Shown piece after piece: positions 10,334 through 20,262 of a stretch of DNA of 33,113 bases (position 1 is its first letter; every line of letters starts with the position of its first letter). The stretch comes from Nemertoderma westbladi. Taxonomy: Eukaryota > Xenacoelomorpha > Nemertodermatida > Nemertodermatidae. A program made the translations under genes and the position numbers. The notes under the pieces are model-generated. The model had not been told where the DNA came from, searched no databases, and saw only the letters and a program-made list of their open reading frames with translations. The stretch lies in contig JAUCBJ010006527.1 of NCBI GenBank assembly GCA_032718475.1, positions 1 through 33,113 on the forward strand, read 5' to 3'.

Positions 10334-10491
10334 ATTGAGGAACTCGTATTCAAGTTTTATATCAGACTTCTGGAATGTTAATTGAACTCGTGGATATCCA
10401 TGGATGTGGTAGATGCATTTAGCAGCCCTGTCTTGATATTGATATTGGAGTTGACTAACATCCTGACCTACAGTTTGTTCACAAGTTCCTC
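10334..10491 (-). CDS. FTP-CUB gene exon 4: first half of CUB domain
   Basis: The acceptor is CTGTTTCAG and the donor AAT|GTTAGT. It encodes GTCEQTVGQDVSQLQYQYQD, then KCIYHIHGYPRVQLTFQ, then SDIKLEYEFLN. This is the N-terminal CUB half, with a C1-C2 disulfide pair (TCE and KCI), the C-x-Y-x-I strand and the LTFxxxDI strand. The frame runs on past the donor to a TAA at about 10261, so the donor was chosen because splicing there joins FLN to IYDG, the canonical CUB junction, in phase 0. Unspliced reading would truncate the CUB domain. Confidence 0.85.
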
Positions 10492-10612
10492 CTGAAACAG
10501 ATAATGCAGATAGATACAGTGAAACATATATGATACATAATAATAAGAATAATATAAGAACGTTATAATCATATTATTCTTTAATAATAAGAATAAATAT
10601 GAGAACGTTTAA

Positions 10613-12099
10613 CCCTATTAAACCCGGGGGGGGGGGGGTCAATATGACCCTCCCCCCGGGGTTTTTTTATTATAATTCAGAAACAAACGCAGTTGGGAAT
10701 CTGAAATTTTCCTAAAAATCTATTGTCTTCCTAGTAGTGAAAACCGTTTTCAAAAATATTGGGTAGTTTTCGAGTTATAGCACCATTTTTTAACCCTACT
10801 TTTGGCACTTTTTTTGAGACATTTTTTGAAAATTACATTTCATTAAATATTAATTGTAACATCTCTATTTTTGATTTACACCGGTTTTTTGGTGTTAGCA
10901 ATTGGATGGAATTCATATAAATTGATTTAGAAATTTCAAACTTGTTTTTTTCGGCGGGTGCCAAATTTTGGTGCCAGCACCAAATTTTGAAACATGTCAA
11001 TTTTGTAAATTGATTGTTTGAAACTTGTTTTTTACGCAATTGGGGTTTTTTGGGGTTCTGGTTTCGATGAAATATATACGAGTTGCACCAAGCGTATCAA
11101 ACTTGTATTTGAAAATCCATTCAATAGATAAAATTGCTTGTGACAATTTATTTCTTGCATTTTAGAGATTTATGGCTGTTCTGAATTCAATGGAATATAT
11201 AATTATCGATCTAGACATCTCAAACTTGTATTTTTCGGAAGTGGGTGCAAAATGTGGTGCTAGCACCAAATTTTAAAAACCATCAAATATATCAATTGAT
11301 TGTGTCATCTTGTTTCTTGCGTTATACGGGTTTGTTAGGGTTCTGAATTCAATGGAATCAGTAAAAATTTCATAAGAGTTTTCAAACTTGTATTTTTCGC
11401 CTGTGGGTGAAAATTGTTGTTTTGCACCAAATTTTGGAAAATGAGTAAATTGATCAGTAGATAGTATCATCTTGTTTCTTGCATTATACGGGTTTATGAG
11501 GGTCCTGAATCCGATGGAATCAATAAAAACAGCACGGGACATTGTACTTTTTGGTGATGGGTACGAAATTTGGTGCTAGCACCAAAATTTGCCAAATTAC
11601 GCCGAAAAATACAAGTAGCAATGATCTGGCATATTTGAAATGTATTCCATTAGAATCAGCGCCCTAGAAAACCTAAAAATGTGAATTTATAGCATCGTAT
11701 AATTGAATTAAAAATTTTGTGTTCTAACTGAAAAGTGCTGGTTACTTGTTTTTTTCATTCCATTTATGGTAATCATATCATTTTTAAATATTTTCCAATG
11801 TATTTTGCGTCCCAGAAAACCTGTATTGAAAAACAATTAGCCGAAAAATGTAACTTTCAAATTTTGTGAAAATTGTGCACTACTTGTAATTTTGGTGCTG
11901 CAATATTACCACCCCAGTACATTTTTTCGAAAAACTTTTTTTTCGGTCGGATCCAGACAAGTGATACCTACGTACAAACAAAAAATCAGACGTTTTCGTT
12001 AATATTTGTAGATTTTAGAGGGACGGGTCAATATGACCCCCCCCCCCCCCCCCCCCCCCCGGTATTTGTACAGTATTTTATAGCCCGGTACTAATAGGG
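10613..12099. mobile_element. piggyBac-type MITE, complete, with TTAA flanks
   Basis: Both ends carry TTAA (10609-10612 and 12100-12103) directly outside inverted termini CCCTATTA ... TAATAGGG; imperfect similarity continues to about 17 bp. TTAA target duplication with termini starting CCC is typical of the piggyBac superfamily. There is no transposase frame, so it is non-autonomous. Near each end a near-palindrome GTCAATATGAC lies next to a G or C run. The middle is a degenerate array of roughly 157-bp units, several holding a GGTGC-TA-GCACC inverted repeat. A truncated sibling is at 15748-16214. It sits in intron 3. Confidence 0.75.
10962..11590. repeat. MITE internal array with palindromes
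   Basis: Units of about 157 bp share CATCTTGTTTCTTGC, ATACGGGTTT, TCTGAATTCAATGGAAT and CAAACTTGTATTTTTCG. Palindromes are clear at 10962-10989, 11253-11272 and 11566-11590, and decayed near 11086 and 11414. Confidence 0.7.
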
Positions 12100-12103
12100 T
12101 TAA

Positions 12104-12970
12104 AGTCGTAGCCCTAGCACCCGCAACTTTCATTCATTCACTTTTCCACGATTTTAATCTTGAGATCTCTTTTAAGTTATTTTCCTCCTTCCTGCCATTA
12201 CTGTATTATACAGTTAAAGATAAGTGATTACAGATTAAGAGTCGTATTACAACAGTACCGGTCACCCAGTTGCAGGTAGTTAGTATCCATACTCATACAG
12301 TCCTGTTGTATTGTCCGGCTACTGCTGTACTTGACTAACGGTAGACCAAGCATAACACATAACAACAACATCATAAGTAAGTAAATGTTAATAGTGTTGA
12401 TAGTACAGGAACAGAGTAGAACTGTAATACAGTAAAGTAATGTGTACCGGTAATGTATTGAATACATCCCCGACTTCAAACGTAGGTCGTTTACATGGTT
12501 CCGTACCTTTTCACATTCTCTGCGTAGCGAGAGGGGAAGGTGGACTCGTACGCCACCCAGCGAGCGAGTATGTTCTTGCGATCTCACCACAGTACAAAAC
12601 GAGGAACATGTTTTGGTTAATTGCCCTATAACTAGAAAATTACGCGAAAGGTTCGGTCTCACTAAATTCAGCTCTGTGAACGCCCTTTTCGATGGTGCAG
12701 CACATCATACGTTATGTTCATTCTGTTTTGAAGTGGAAAAAATATTCCCGTAGGTAGTAAGTGAGACAATTAAATGTACATATTTTGAAATTTACATACA
12801 CTTTTCTAAGAAATATATGGAAGTAATATTATTTTGGACAATTATTGTTATGTTATAGTCATTTGTAATTTGTATTTCGAATTTATGAGTTGCCCTTATT
12901 AGTTGATTGTTATTGTGCCCGTGCTATTTGTGAAATATTTGTCAATAAATTTATATATATATATTAGTCT
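12104..12970. other. intron 3 sequence between MITE and RT remnant
   Basis: Frames of 144 codons (minus) and 63 codons (plus) around 12228-12662 overlap each other and show no family resemblance. A TA run at about 12952-12963 precedes the RT remnant. Nothing else was seen. Confidence 0.4.
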
Positions 12971-12984
12971 AGTCTGCTGTAAGT

Positions 12985-14283
12985 GTGATGTGGTGGGATG
13001 TGGTGGTAACGCGTGGTCCGCTGTACGGGTACTACCCATCCAAGTGCCACCTGACGGTGAAGCCGGAGAAACTGGCGGAAGCGGAGGATATATTCGCAGG
13101 AACCAGGATTGCCTTCTCCGCAGCGGGGAACATACTCATCAGCAGTGTGGTGGGGTCTGACGAGTACCACCAGGCCTACATCACCTCCAAGGTCGAGGAG
13201 TTTGTTGCCGAGGTCGACCGACTCGGCGACATCGACCCCCACTGCGCCTACTCTAACCTGGCGCTGGGGTTGTCCTGTCGCTGGTGGTTCCTCGCGAGGG
13301 TGGTCCCGGACACCGCCCTCCACTTCGATGACCTTGAAGGCGCAGTTCTGTGATGTCTGTGCAAGATCGCCGACCGCTCCTCGATCCCAGACCATGAACA
13401 CCAGCTCCTCTCTCTACCCATAAGGAATGGCGGTTTGGGTATCCCTCTCACCTCAGACCTCACCAACCAGTTCGCAAACTCTGCCGGGTCTGTGAACCAC
13501 TAGAGGGGGCGGCAGCGGAGACCATGTAAAATGTCAGGGAGGATCAGAACCATATCACTAATCTGGTGAAGGCTGAATCCTTCGTGGTGTCTAAGACCAA
13601 AACAACAGAATTTCATGGTCGGCTGTCAAGAGTCCCAACAGAATCTGAGGGTGTTGTTAGTGTCGGAGAAGGGGGCATCAGCTTGGTTGAACTCGAAACC
13701 AGTCACCCTTCACAAAACTCACCTGTCTAAGGAAGTGTTCCGTGACACTCTGTGTCTGCGCTATGGCTGGCAACCGAAGTCGCTTCCATCTCGTTGTGTC
13801 TGTGGGGAACGATTTTCCCCTTCACACGTCCTGTCGTGCCCCACTGGGGGTTATCCCTCAATACGGCACAACGAGATACACGATTTCGTTGCTGACGCTA
13901 TAACCGAAGTAGCCCACAACGTCGCGGTAGAGCCAACACTCCAGCCTCTGACAGGTGAGGAGTTCACCCACAGATCCACCTCCACAGAAGATCAGGCGAG
14001 GTTGGACGTCTCTGTCAGCGGGTTCTGGGGTGGCCGGTTCGAGAAGACCTACTTTGACGTCCCGGTTTACAACCCTCTAACGGCCACCAACGCCGCCATG
14101 ACCACTGAGGGCGCTTATTCCCACCACGAGGCGCAGAAACGCTTGAAGTACGAGGAGTGCATCCGAGAGGTAGAACTGTCGTCGTTTGTGCCGCTAATAC
14201 TCTCAGCCTTTGGCGGTACGGCACTAGCGATGCAACAGTTCATTAAGCATTTATCGCTTAAACTCTCGGATCGATTCGCCTGA
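12985..14283 (+). pseudogene. R2-like retrotransposon 3' half: RT thumb, CCHC knuckle, nuclease-like domain
   Basis: The first frame (12985-13353) carries RGPLYGYYPSKCHLTVKPEK and AYSNLALGLSCRWWFLARVV. After a TGA another frame gives RNGGLGIPLTSDLTNQF. Several breaks follow. From about 13615 a 222-codon frame holds GASAWLNSKPV, FRDTLCLRYGWQPKSLPSRC, a knuckle CVCGERFSPSHVLSC (C-x1-C-x7-H-x3-C), PSIRHNEIHDF, then RLDVSVSGFWGGRFEKTYFD and a closing LSAFGGTALAMQQF block. A CCHC motif followed by an acidic-hydrophobic core is the layout of the restriction-like endonuclease of R2-type elements; the clade assignment is inference. RT motifs A-C are missing. It lies antisense in intron 3. Confidence 0.75.
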
Positions 14284-14690
14284 CTAAGGCTGATACCAAA
14301 ACCGGCTAGACAGACTGTCAGTGGTCATCATAGGCCTCTAAACAGGCCCTTCTTTCTTTTATGTTTATGTATATAATTATGTTGCTTGGAAACTAGTAAA
14401 TTAAAAGTATACAGTACATAATGATAATGTATATAGTTTTTAAATGTGATGCTTGCCCTAAACGAAAGAAATATAAAAGAGGAATTATCCCACGGAAAAA
14501 AAACTGCAGTAGCAGGCCTAGCTTACGTAGTACTGTAGTACAATTAATAGTACCAGTACAGCAGTACCGTTAGTAAACATCAGTATAGGCTATGTATAAT
14601 GTATAGGCGATGGTAACTGGGATGTGTACAATAACAGAATAGTACAGTAGTGCGATAGCTGATAGGCCATGGCATGGCACATTATTAAAA
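14284..14690. other. 3' flank of the R2-like remnant
   Basis: Non-coding. AGGCCTCTAAACAGGCC at about 14330-14346 could form a small hairpin. It probably includes the element's 3' UTR; no clear tail marks its end. Confidence 0.35.
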
Positions 14691-14694
14691 TTCA

Positions 14695-14957
14695 ATTTAT
14701 TTTTCAAATTCAATTTTCAAACACGATTTTTCAATTTTCAAATACAATTTCCGAATTTCAATTGTGATTTTCGATTTTCAAACACGATGTCCGATTTTCA
14801 ATTGTGTTTTTCGATTTTCAATTACGATGTTCGATTTTCAATTCTGCTTTTCGATTTTAACTACGATTTTCAATTTTTAAATACGATGTCTGATTGTCAA
14901 TTGTGATTTTCGATTTTCAAATATTATTTTCAATTTTCAATTGTGATTTTCAATTTC
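14695..14957. repeat. 20-bp AT-rich minisatellite
   Basis: About 13 diverged units of a 20-bp motif such as CGATTTTCAATTGTGATTTT. The period is clear, while the second half of the unit varies (ACACGATGTC, TTGTGTTTTT, TTACGATGTT). Located in intron 3. Confidence 0.85.
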
Positions 14958-15388
14958 ACATTTAACACATAAAATATCATATATAAAAATCTATAAAAAA
15001 TACATGATAGCCATGGGCCACCATAGATCTGTCGCCCATTCTTTGACTGATTGGCGGTTTTGTTAAATTTCTTAAATACCGTTTTTGTGTTAAAATCGCT
15101 CAATTTTAATTTGTGTATCATAATAATGATCCACTAACTTTGTACAAAGAATTAAAAAAAAGGAAATGGTTTACGAAATTCTAGAAATATCGGAAAAGTT
15201 TCTGATTAATTGAACGCCATGCTGCGTACAAAGGACCCACAAAAGCAAAAGCTACAAATCAATCCCTGCATATGGAACGATTTTATATTTTGGTAAATAA
15301 TGTTATGCTATTATTATACTTTATGTAATAAACTATCAGCAACAACATTTTCGTTATAAACTTACTGTATGTTAGTGGATTGACTTAC
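14958..15388. other. intron 3 proximal part
   Basis: AT-rich, no gene or element recognised before the exon 3 donor. Confidence 0.5.
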
Positions 15389-15593
15389 GTATTCGTTCAA
15401 ACACTTCCACCTCAGCAATGCTGATAACATTTTCGGAACTGTAGATAGCGACATATCTTCCAGGTTTTCCAAAGCATGAGATATCAATTATAAGTTCATT
15501 GGAATTAATATTTTCACAAGTTGGTTTTTTAATACTAAGAGCCCTCAATTTGGATTCAACCTTGATCCCCCGCAGTTTCTTTGCAACCATCAC
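15389..15593 (-). CDS. FTP-CUB gene exon 3: second half of F-type lectin domain
   Basis: The acceptor is TGAATAG and the donor the consensus GTAAGT. The exon gives VMVAKKLRGIKVESKLRALS, then KKPTCENI, then SCFGKPGRYVAIYSSEN and ISIAEVEVFERI. C-F-G-x-x-G-R-Y-V-A-I and the closing AEVEVF strand are the diagnostic C-terminal blocks of FTP and F5/8C folds. The Cys pair (PTCE and SCFG) fits the conserved disulfide. It joins exon 2 in phase 0, so that ITGFK continues as VMVAK, and it ends in phase 1, closing the domain. Confidence 0.88.
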
Positions 15594-15747
15594 CTATTCA
15601 TTATGAATTTGAAAATCGTATGAAACATGTTCAAAAGTTAGATTCGGATTTAATTGGGATTGGAATGGGGAATTCTCGTTGGAAATTTGGATTCAGGTCC
15701 AATTTGGTGCGGTGGTTTGAGGTTTCAATAAATTATTGCTACTTTAA

Positions 15748-16214
15748 TCCTATTAAACCATCCCCCCCCCCCCCTCCCCCCGTGGTTTTTTTGTTATAAC
15801 CCCGAAACACACGCAGTTGGAAATCTAAAATTGTATTACTTTTCCTAAAAATTTACTGTCATCATAATAGCTAAAAGCGTTTTCAAAAATATTGGGAAGT
15901 TTTCGAGTTATAGCACCTTTTTTTTAACCCTACATTTGGCACTTTTTTTGAGACGTCTTTTGAAAATTACATTTCAATAAATATGATTTGAAACATCTCT
16001 ATTTTTGATTTACACCGGTTTTTTGGTGTTTCAATTATATGGAATTCATATAAAATAATTTAGAAATTTCAAACTTTTTTTTTGGTGGGTGCCAAATTCT
16101 GGTGCCAGCACCAAATTTTGAAATATGTAAATTTTGTAAATTGATTGTTTGAACCTGTTTTTTGCGCAATAGGGGTTATTTAGGATTCTGGTTTCCATGG
16201 AATATATACGAGTT
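15748..16214. mobile_element. truncated second copy of the TTAA MITE
   Basis: Aligns by eye with 10613-11084. It has TTAA at 15744-15747, then TCCTATTAAACC, a 13-nt C run, TCCCCCC, and the shared body including TTTTCGAGTTATAGCACC, GGTGCCAGCACCAAATTTTG and AATATATACGAGTT. The subterminal GTCAATATGAC palindrome and G run present in the full copy are missing. Similarity stops abruptly at 16214. It lies in intron 2. Confidence 0.8.
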
Positions 16215-16539
16215 AAAAAAATACATTTAAATAGATACATTAAATACATAAACAATTATATACTCTATCAACGTTATAATAGTTAGGCTCCCTATAATAT
16301 TAAAGTAATAGTAAACCAATTGACAGTAGGATATCTGACAGTCTGACAAGACTATTAACCGTTATTACATAACCAGCGACTTAAACAAGCTCTGTCCAAT
16401 CACACCACATAATGGCCTTGGACTGCGGCCTCCCACCCAGTTCCCTTCAATAAGATTACTTTACATCACTATATTACATTGGGCTACCTACCTATCTTAC
16501 ATTGCTATATTGAACTCTAGAAAGTAAGGATCACCTCCG

Positions 16540-16625
16540 GGGACTCCCCTCCTTCACTATTGAAAACGCTTGTATTTCCGATCGATTTCGAGCTCTTGGC
16601 TCCTTGTCAAGGTACTCCATTCAAA
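16540..16625. repeat. dispersed 80-bp motif, second copy
   Basis: Resembles 9840-9925 (see there). It lies about 600 bp past the stop of the Penelope-like remnant at 17230, the position of such an element's terminal region. On the minus strand it reads CCTTGACAAGGAGCCAAGAG then CTCGAAATCG. Confidence 0.55.
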
Positions 16626-16639
16626 TTACAAATTAATTA

Positions 16640-17022
16640 TATTTAAAGCATTATTCAGATTCCCACTTATTCCAACTCCCCACACACAACACCAAATGCC
16701 TCTAGCCTCAAACACCAAATATCCCATCCCTGCCCCAAACTCGCCTATGCGTATACGGAGAAAATCCAAAATATATACTGTACACCAATTGAAATAGTAT
16801 AAAACACCCCTCACAAAACCCTAAATGGGATGTCCACTTAAATCCTTCGCAGAACTGCCCCCCGTACAAAAACAACAAATGGCTCTAGCTAGCCAGCCAC
16901 AACTTGTCCCTCTGCCAACAACCACGCCTATGCGTATATGCAGAAAACGAAAATATATACTGTACACCAACTTGAATTTGTTATAAAACAGCCCCATTAC
17001 AAAACCTGAATGGGTCTACCTA
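16640..17022. repeat. two tandem units of about 183 bp
   Basis: CCTATGCGTATA starts at 16744 and 16927. It is followed both times by GAAAA, AAAATATATACTGTACACCAA, then a TATAAAACA box and ACAAAACC. A third, weaker unit may follow to about 17095. This lies in the 3' region of the Penelope-like remnant and may be part of its terminal repeats. Confidence 0.6.
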
Positions 17023-17229
17023 CTCCCCTGCCATCCGTAACGAGAAAATGATCCCAAAAAATATATATATACAGTATGAAATTATTCCTGCTGCACCCCC
17101 CCCCCCCCCCCCCCCCTGCCCCTAACCAACACACTCCGCTCAAAACCCTATTAACTCTCTACACTTGCATACCTACAAGTAGTATGGTCACCTAGAGTGT
17201 AATACTGTATGATGGAAATCGAGCAAATC

Positions 17230-19215
17230 CTAAATCGTTGGTCTACTCTTATTTAGTATGGGCCGGTATTTGTATATGTAATTGGCCTCCACGTGTATCC
17301 TGTCTGCGTCATCTCTAAAGGACCTAAAAGCAGTAACCCATAGGTCAGATAATTCACACATCCTAAAATGTTCCGCAAGCAACACTTCGTCGTGCTCAGT
17401 GTACTCAGGTACCATCTGGGTTCTAAAAGTATTCAAAACGGACCTATGAGTGTTCATTCTCTCTCTCACACATTGCTCAGTCTGACCAATGTAATATGCA
17501 TCCGGGTGTAGGTTACATGTTATTAAATCCAATACATTAAAGGATGTACAATCAAAAGACCCTGTCACCTTCTCCCCCCATGGTGTTTCCTCCCTGTCCA
17601 AGATCCACGGGCAGGTCAAACACCTCGCCTGCCCGCAAGGCTTGCTGCCAACCTGCCCTCTCGCGCTTCCTAATGAGAAGATTCTCCAACTTAAACCCCC
17701 TCTTCGCTGTCAAACCCACAGACAAATCCCATCGATTGAGAGCCCCCTCGTACTTCCTAACTACGTCCCTAAATACCCCCTTCACTCCCACACTCACAGG
17801 CATAAAAACCCTCTGCTTGCCCCCACCAGCTCCTCCGTTATGACCAGCCTGTCCCAGCCTGGCCCAGCTCTGGACCCCCCGAATGTCATTCAGAAAATCC
17901 AAAGGGTAGGCCCTACCCCATAGCCCAGCAATCGGTGAAATACCTGTCTCTAGCTTTCCCAAACTCCGCCCATCCCCCGGTTAGTCGCCAGAATCTAGTA
18001 ACCTGCCCCTTAACTACACCCTGAAGTACTCTATTATCCTGAAAACTACGGTAGGGTATTGGTAACTTATTTGACAATGGCTTAAAATGCACCACTGTAG
18101 ATATCGATCTATCCCCCCTATTAAAAAGTAAGTCCAAATCTAAAAAAGTCGATTTCACGTTAGGTAAATATTATAGAGTCTTTACCAAACACAATCTCGC
18201 TAGCCCCATTATACTTATCCGTAATTATTAACTGTTTCTCCCTATGAGACAGGACCCTCCCGAATATCCCCTCCCCATCATCCACAAACGTCTTAAAATA
18301 TGTCGCACCAAATAGTGTTATCAACCCTACGTGTTCACACCCGATTGACCGTCAATAATTGACTTCCCCGCTGGCCCCCCCATAGCTAAACCTTTAATCA
18401 ATAAATATAATTTCCCAAAAGCACAAAAATAGGTGTGAGATATAACAAATAATAGTAGTGCATTAATTAATCTGTCCAAAGGTGTATCCCACCGCATCCA
18501 ATATATCAGGGTTCTCGTTGATTGTTGTCGTTATTGCTTGGGTAGCCAGGGAATGGTCAACAGACGGGTACATATCCACCACGTCCAGCGCCATAAAAGT
18601 GATGTCATCGTGCGGTTCCCTCGGCAACTGCCGTCGAGCAGCTGCCGAGTCCAGCACGAAATGGGACATTCTCTCCAATAAGGGTTGGTTGGATAAGTGT
18701 ATTTAGTAACTGAGCTGGTCTCTCTGATATCGTTCCCGTCGCTGATATAATCAATCTCACTTTGGGGACCCTCACACCCCCACCCCCCCCCCCCCCCCCC
18801 CCCCCCCAGTCAATCCATACCGAGGGATCTTTATGGTCCTTAAATAGGGTAAAAACATATCCCAAAGATGGGCGCTTTGCTACAAGGTATTCTCGTATGC
18901 TCTATGCTATGTTCCCGTAGTAGGCGCTTCAGTTGAGCTGTAAACTTGTTCGTTAGGTCGCATGGTAACTCCTCGTATACGGAATCATCCCCCAGGGCCC
19001 TCTTTATTTCCCGCTCCTTTATCCCCGGATCAAGAACAACCACATTACCCATCTTGTCCCCTCGGACGATATCGATAGAATCATCTCGCTTTAATTTCTT
19101 CAGATCTGTGCGTTGACGCGAGTCTAGATTTGATGCTTGCTTCGGTAGCATGGCCACCTTCACCGCCGCACGGTGCAGTTCACTAATAAAAGATTCTAAA
19201 TCGGGGTCGGTACAC
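17230..19215 (-). pseudogene. Penelope-like element: RT plus GIY-YIG endonuclease, multiply frameshifted
   Basis: Read on the minus strand, pieces in several frames follow the Penelope order. ELHRAAVKVAM and KRDDSIDIVRGDKMGNVVVL (near 19.1 kb) come first, then FTLFKDHK, VPKVRLIISATG, motif A ALDVVDMYPSVDHSL (18.6 kb), motif B GLAMGGPAG (18.4 kb) and motif C TYFKTFVDDGE (18.3 kb, FVDD). The RT thumb follows (LPIPYRSFQDNRVLQGVVKG), then a linker, and the nuclease CNLHPDAYYIGQTEQCVRER at 17.5 kb. A 25-nt C run at 18783-18807 reads as a poly-Gly tract inside the RT. At least four frame changes make it dead. It lies in intron 2, in the sense orientation. Confidence 0.85.
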
Positions 19216-19634
19216 GGTCATGCTACATACCAAGCTTAAAAGGGAATGGAATAGGGAATATAGTTTAGCACCCCTACAAACGCATCTGGCCCGTCGTTCT
19301 CCGATAGAAACAGGTGCACCCTCACTCCCGGCTTCTCTCATCCCGAATTAAGCGTCAGTTACCTAGACTCTTCCTCGGAGTCTGGTCCCCCCCCCCCCCC
19401 CCCATTCGTGTCGCCCCCACGATGAGGTGTAGATTGGAGAAATCCCATTGTTGCCTCCACTTCCGCTTCGCTGCATGTCATTGACTCCACTGAACAGGTT
19501 CCTCCAGAAAACCATCCGCTATTATCGGCGTTGAGACTTGCGGATATCCCCCTTCCCCGTCTGGGGAAACCGCTGCCCCCCCCCCCCCCCCCCCCCCACC
19601 CTCACTCCCCCTTAGGTCCTCCCGAGACCCCCCT
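19216..19634. other. decayed stretch with two C runs
   Basis: Two C runs (19387-19403 and 19576-19597) separate the Penelope-like remnant from the RT piece upstream. A short minus frame (SENDGPDAFVGVLNY, about 19.3 kb) could be N-terminal Penelope sequence. Confidence 0.4.
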
Positions 19635-20009
19635 CTATCCCCGTATCCTGCAGATAACGACGAATGCTGCTGTGTGTGGCTCCACCCATGTTGAATGAGA
19701 TAACGGTCCTATCCGCCCAACACTAGAAGCAGCATGTTCTAATGAGCTGAGGAGCCGTTGGGCTCCCTCTAATGATTCTGAGAGTACTCCTAAGTCATCA
19801 GCAAAGTCTAGATCAGTTAGGTACTTGGCAGGATTTCCTCGACTTCTGGAGCCAGTAGGTGGAGTTATCATCACCCCATCATCATTATGATGATCTAAGG
19901 ACCTGCGTAGAACATAATCAACCACAATAATGAACACGAATGGTGCAAGTGTGTCTCCTTGGAGGACGCCCCATAACACTTCAAATGGTTCTGTGTCACC
20001 GTCTGACAC
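19635..20009 (-). pseudogene. non-LTR RT palm fragment (motifs B and C)
   Basis: The minus frame gives DGDTEPFEVLWGVLQGDTLA, PFVFIIVVDYVLRR, AKYLTDLDFADDLGVLSESL and AQRLLSSLEHAASSVG. GxxQGD and FADD are the catalytic blocks of APE-type non-LTR RTs. Nothing else of the element is attached. It lies between Penelope-like pieces and probably inserted into them. Confidence 0.85.
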
Positions 20010-20025
20010 ACATTGTTCCAGTCGT

Positions 20026-20262
20026 TCACTTGGATGAAGCGGAGTATGCAGTTATAAGTGTACCCCCAGCAGTTTCTAAAGTGCTGAAGACGCCCAACGT
20101 GCGCGCGCGAACGTACAACTCTCCTATGTCCTGGGTTAGCGCTCCCGTAACGAACGCCTTCGCCAGGTCCCAGTGCTTCCTACACCCTAGGGTATAGATT
20201 TCCTTGAGATAATTCGGTACGAGTTTATCCTTCTTACAGTTCCTAAGAAATTTAAGCATCAA
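20026..20262 (-). pseudogene. probable N-terminal piece of the interrupted Penelope-like element
   Basis: The minus frame reads LKFLRNCKKDKLVPNYLKEI, DLAKAFVTGALTQDIGELYV and RARTLGVF. The pattern of a basic KFLxxCKKxxLVPxYLK block followed by an amphipathic helix resembles the region before the RT in Penelope-like proteins. The identification is from memory and moderate. If right, the RT fragment at 19635-20009 splits the element. Confidence 0.5.

Noticed and set aside
12228-12662. 144-codon minus ORF
   Set aside because: Composition is not protein-like towards its end, it has no family resemblance, and a plus frame overlaps it.
12964-13466. Three long ORFs on both strands over the R2-like remnant
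   Set aside because: Shadows of the GC-rich RT sequence in other frames.
15581-15799. 72-codon plus ORF over exon 3 and the MITE end
   Set aside because: Shadow frame that runs into a C homopolymer as poly-Pro.
17544-17923. Plus-strand ORFs over the Penelope-like remnant
   Set aside because: Antisense shadows; the minus strand holds the RT thumb and GIY-YIG blocks.
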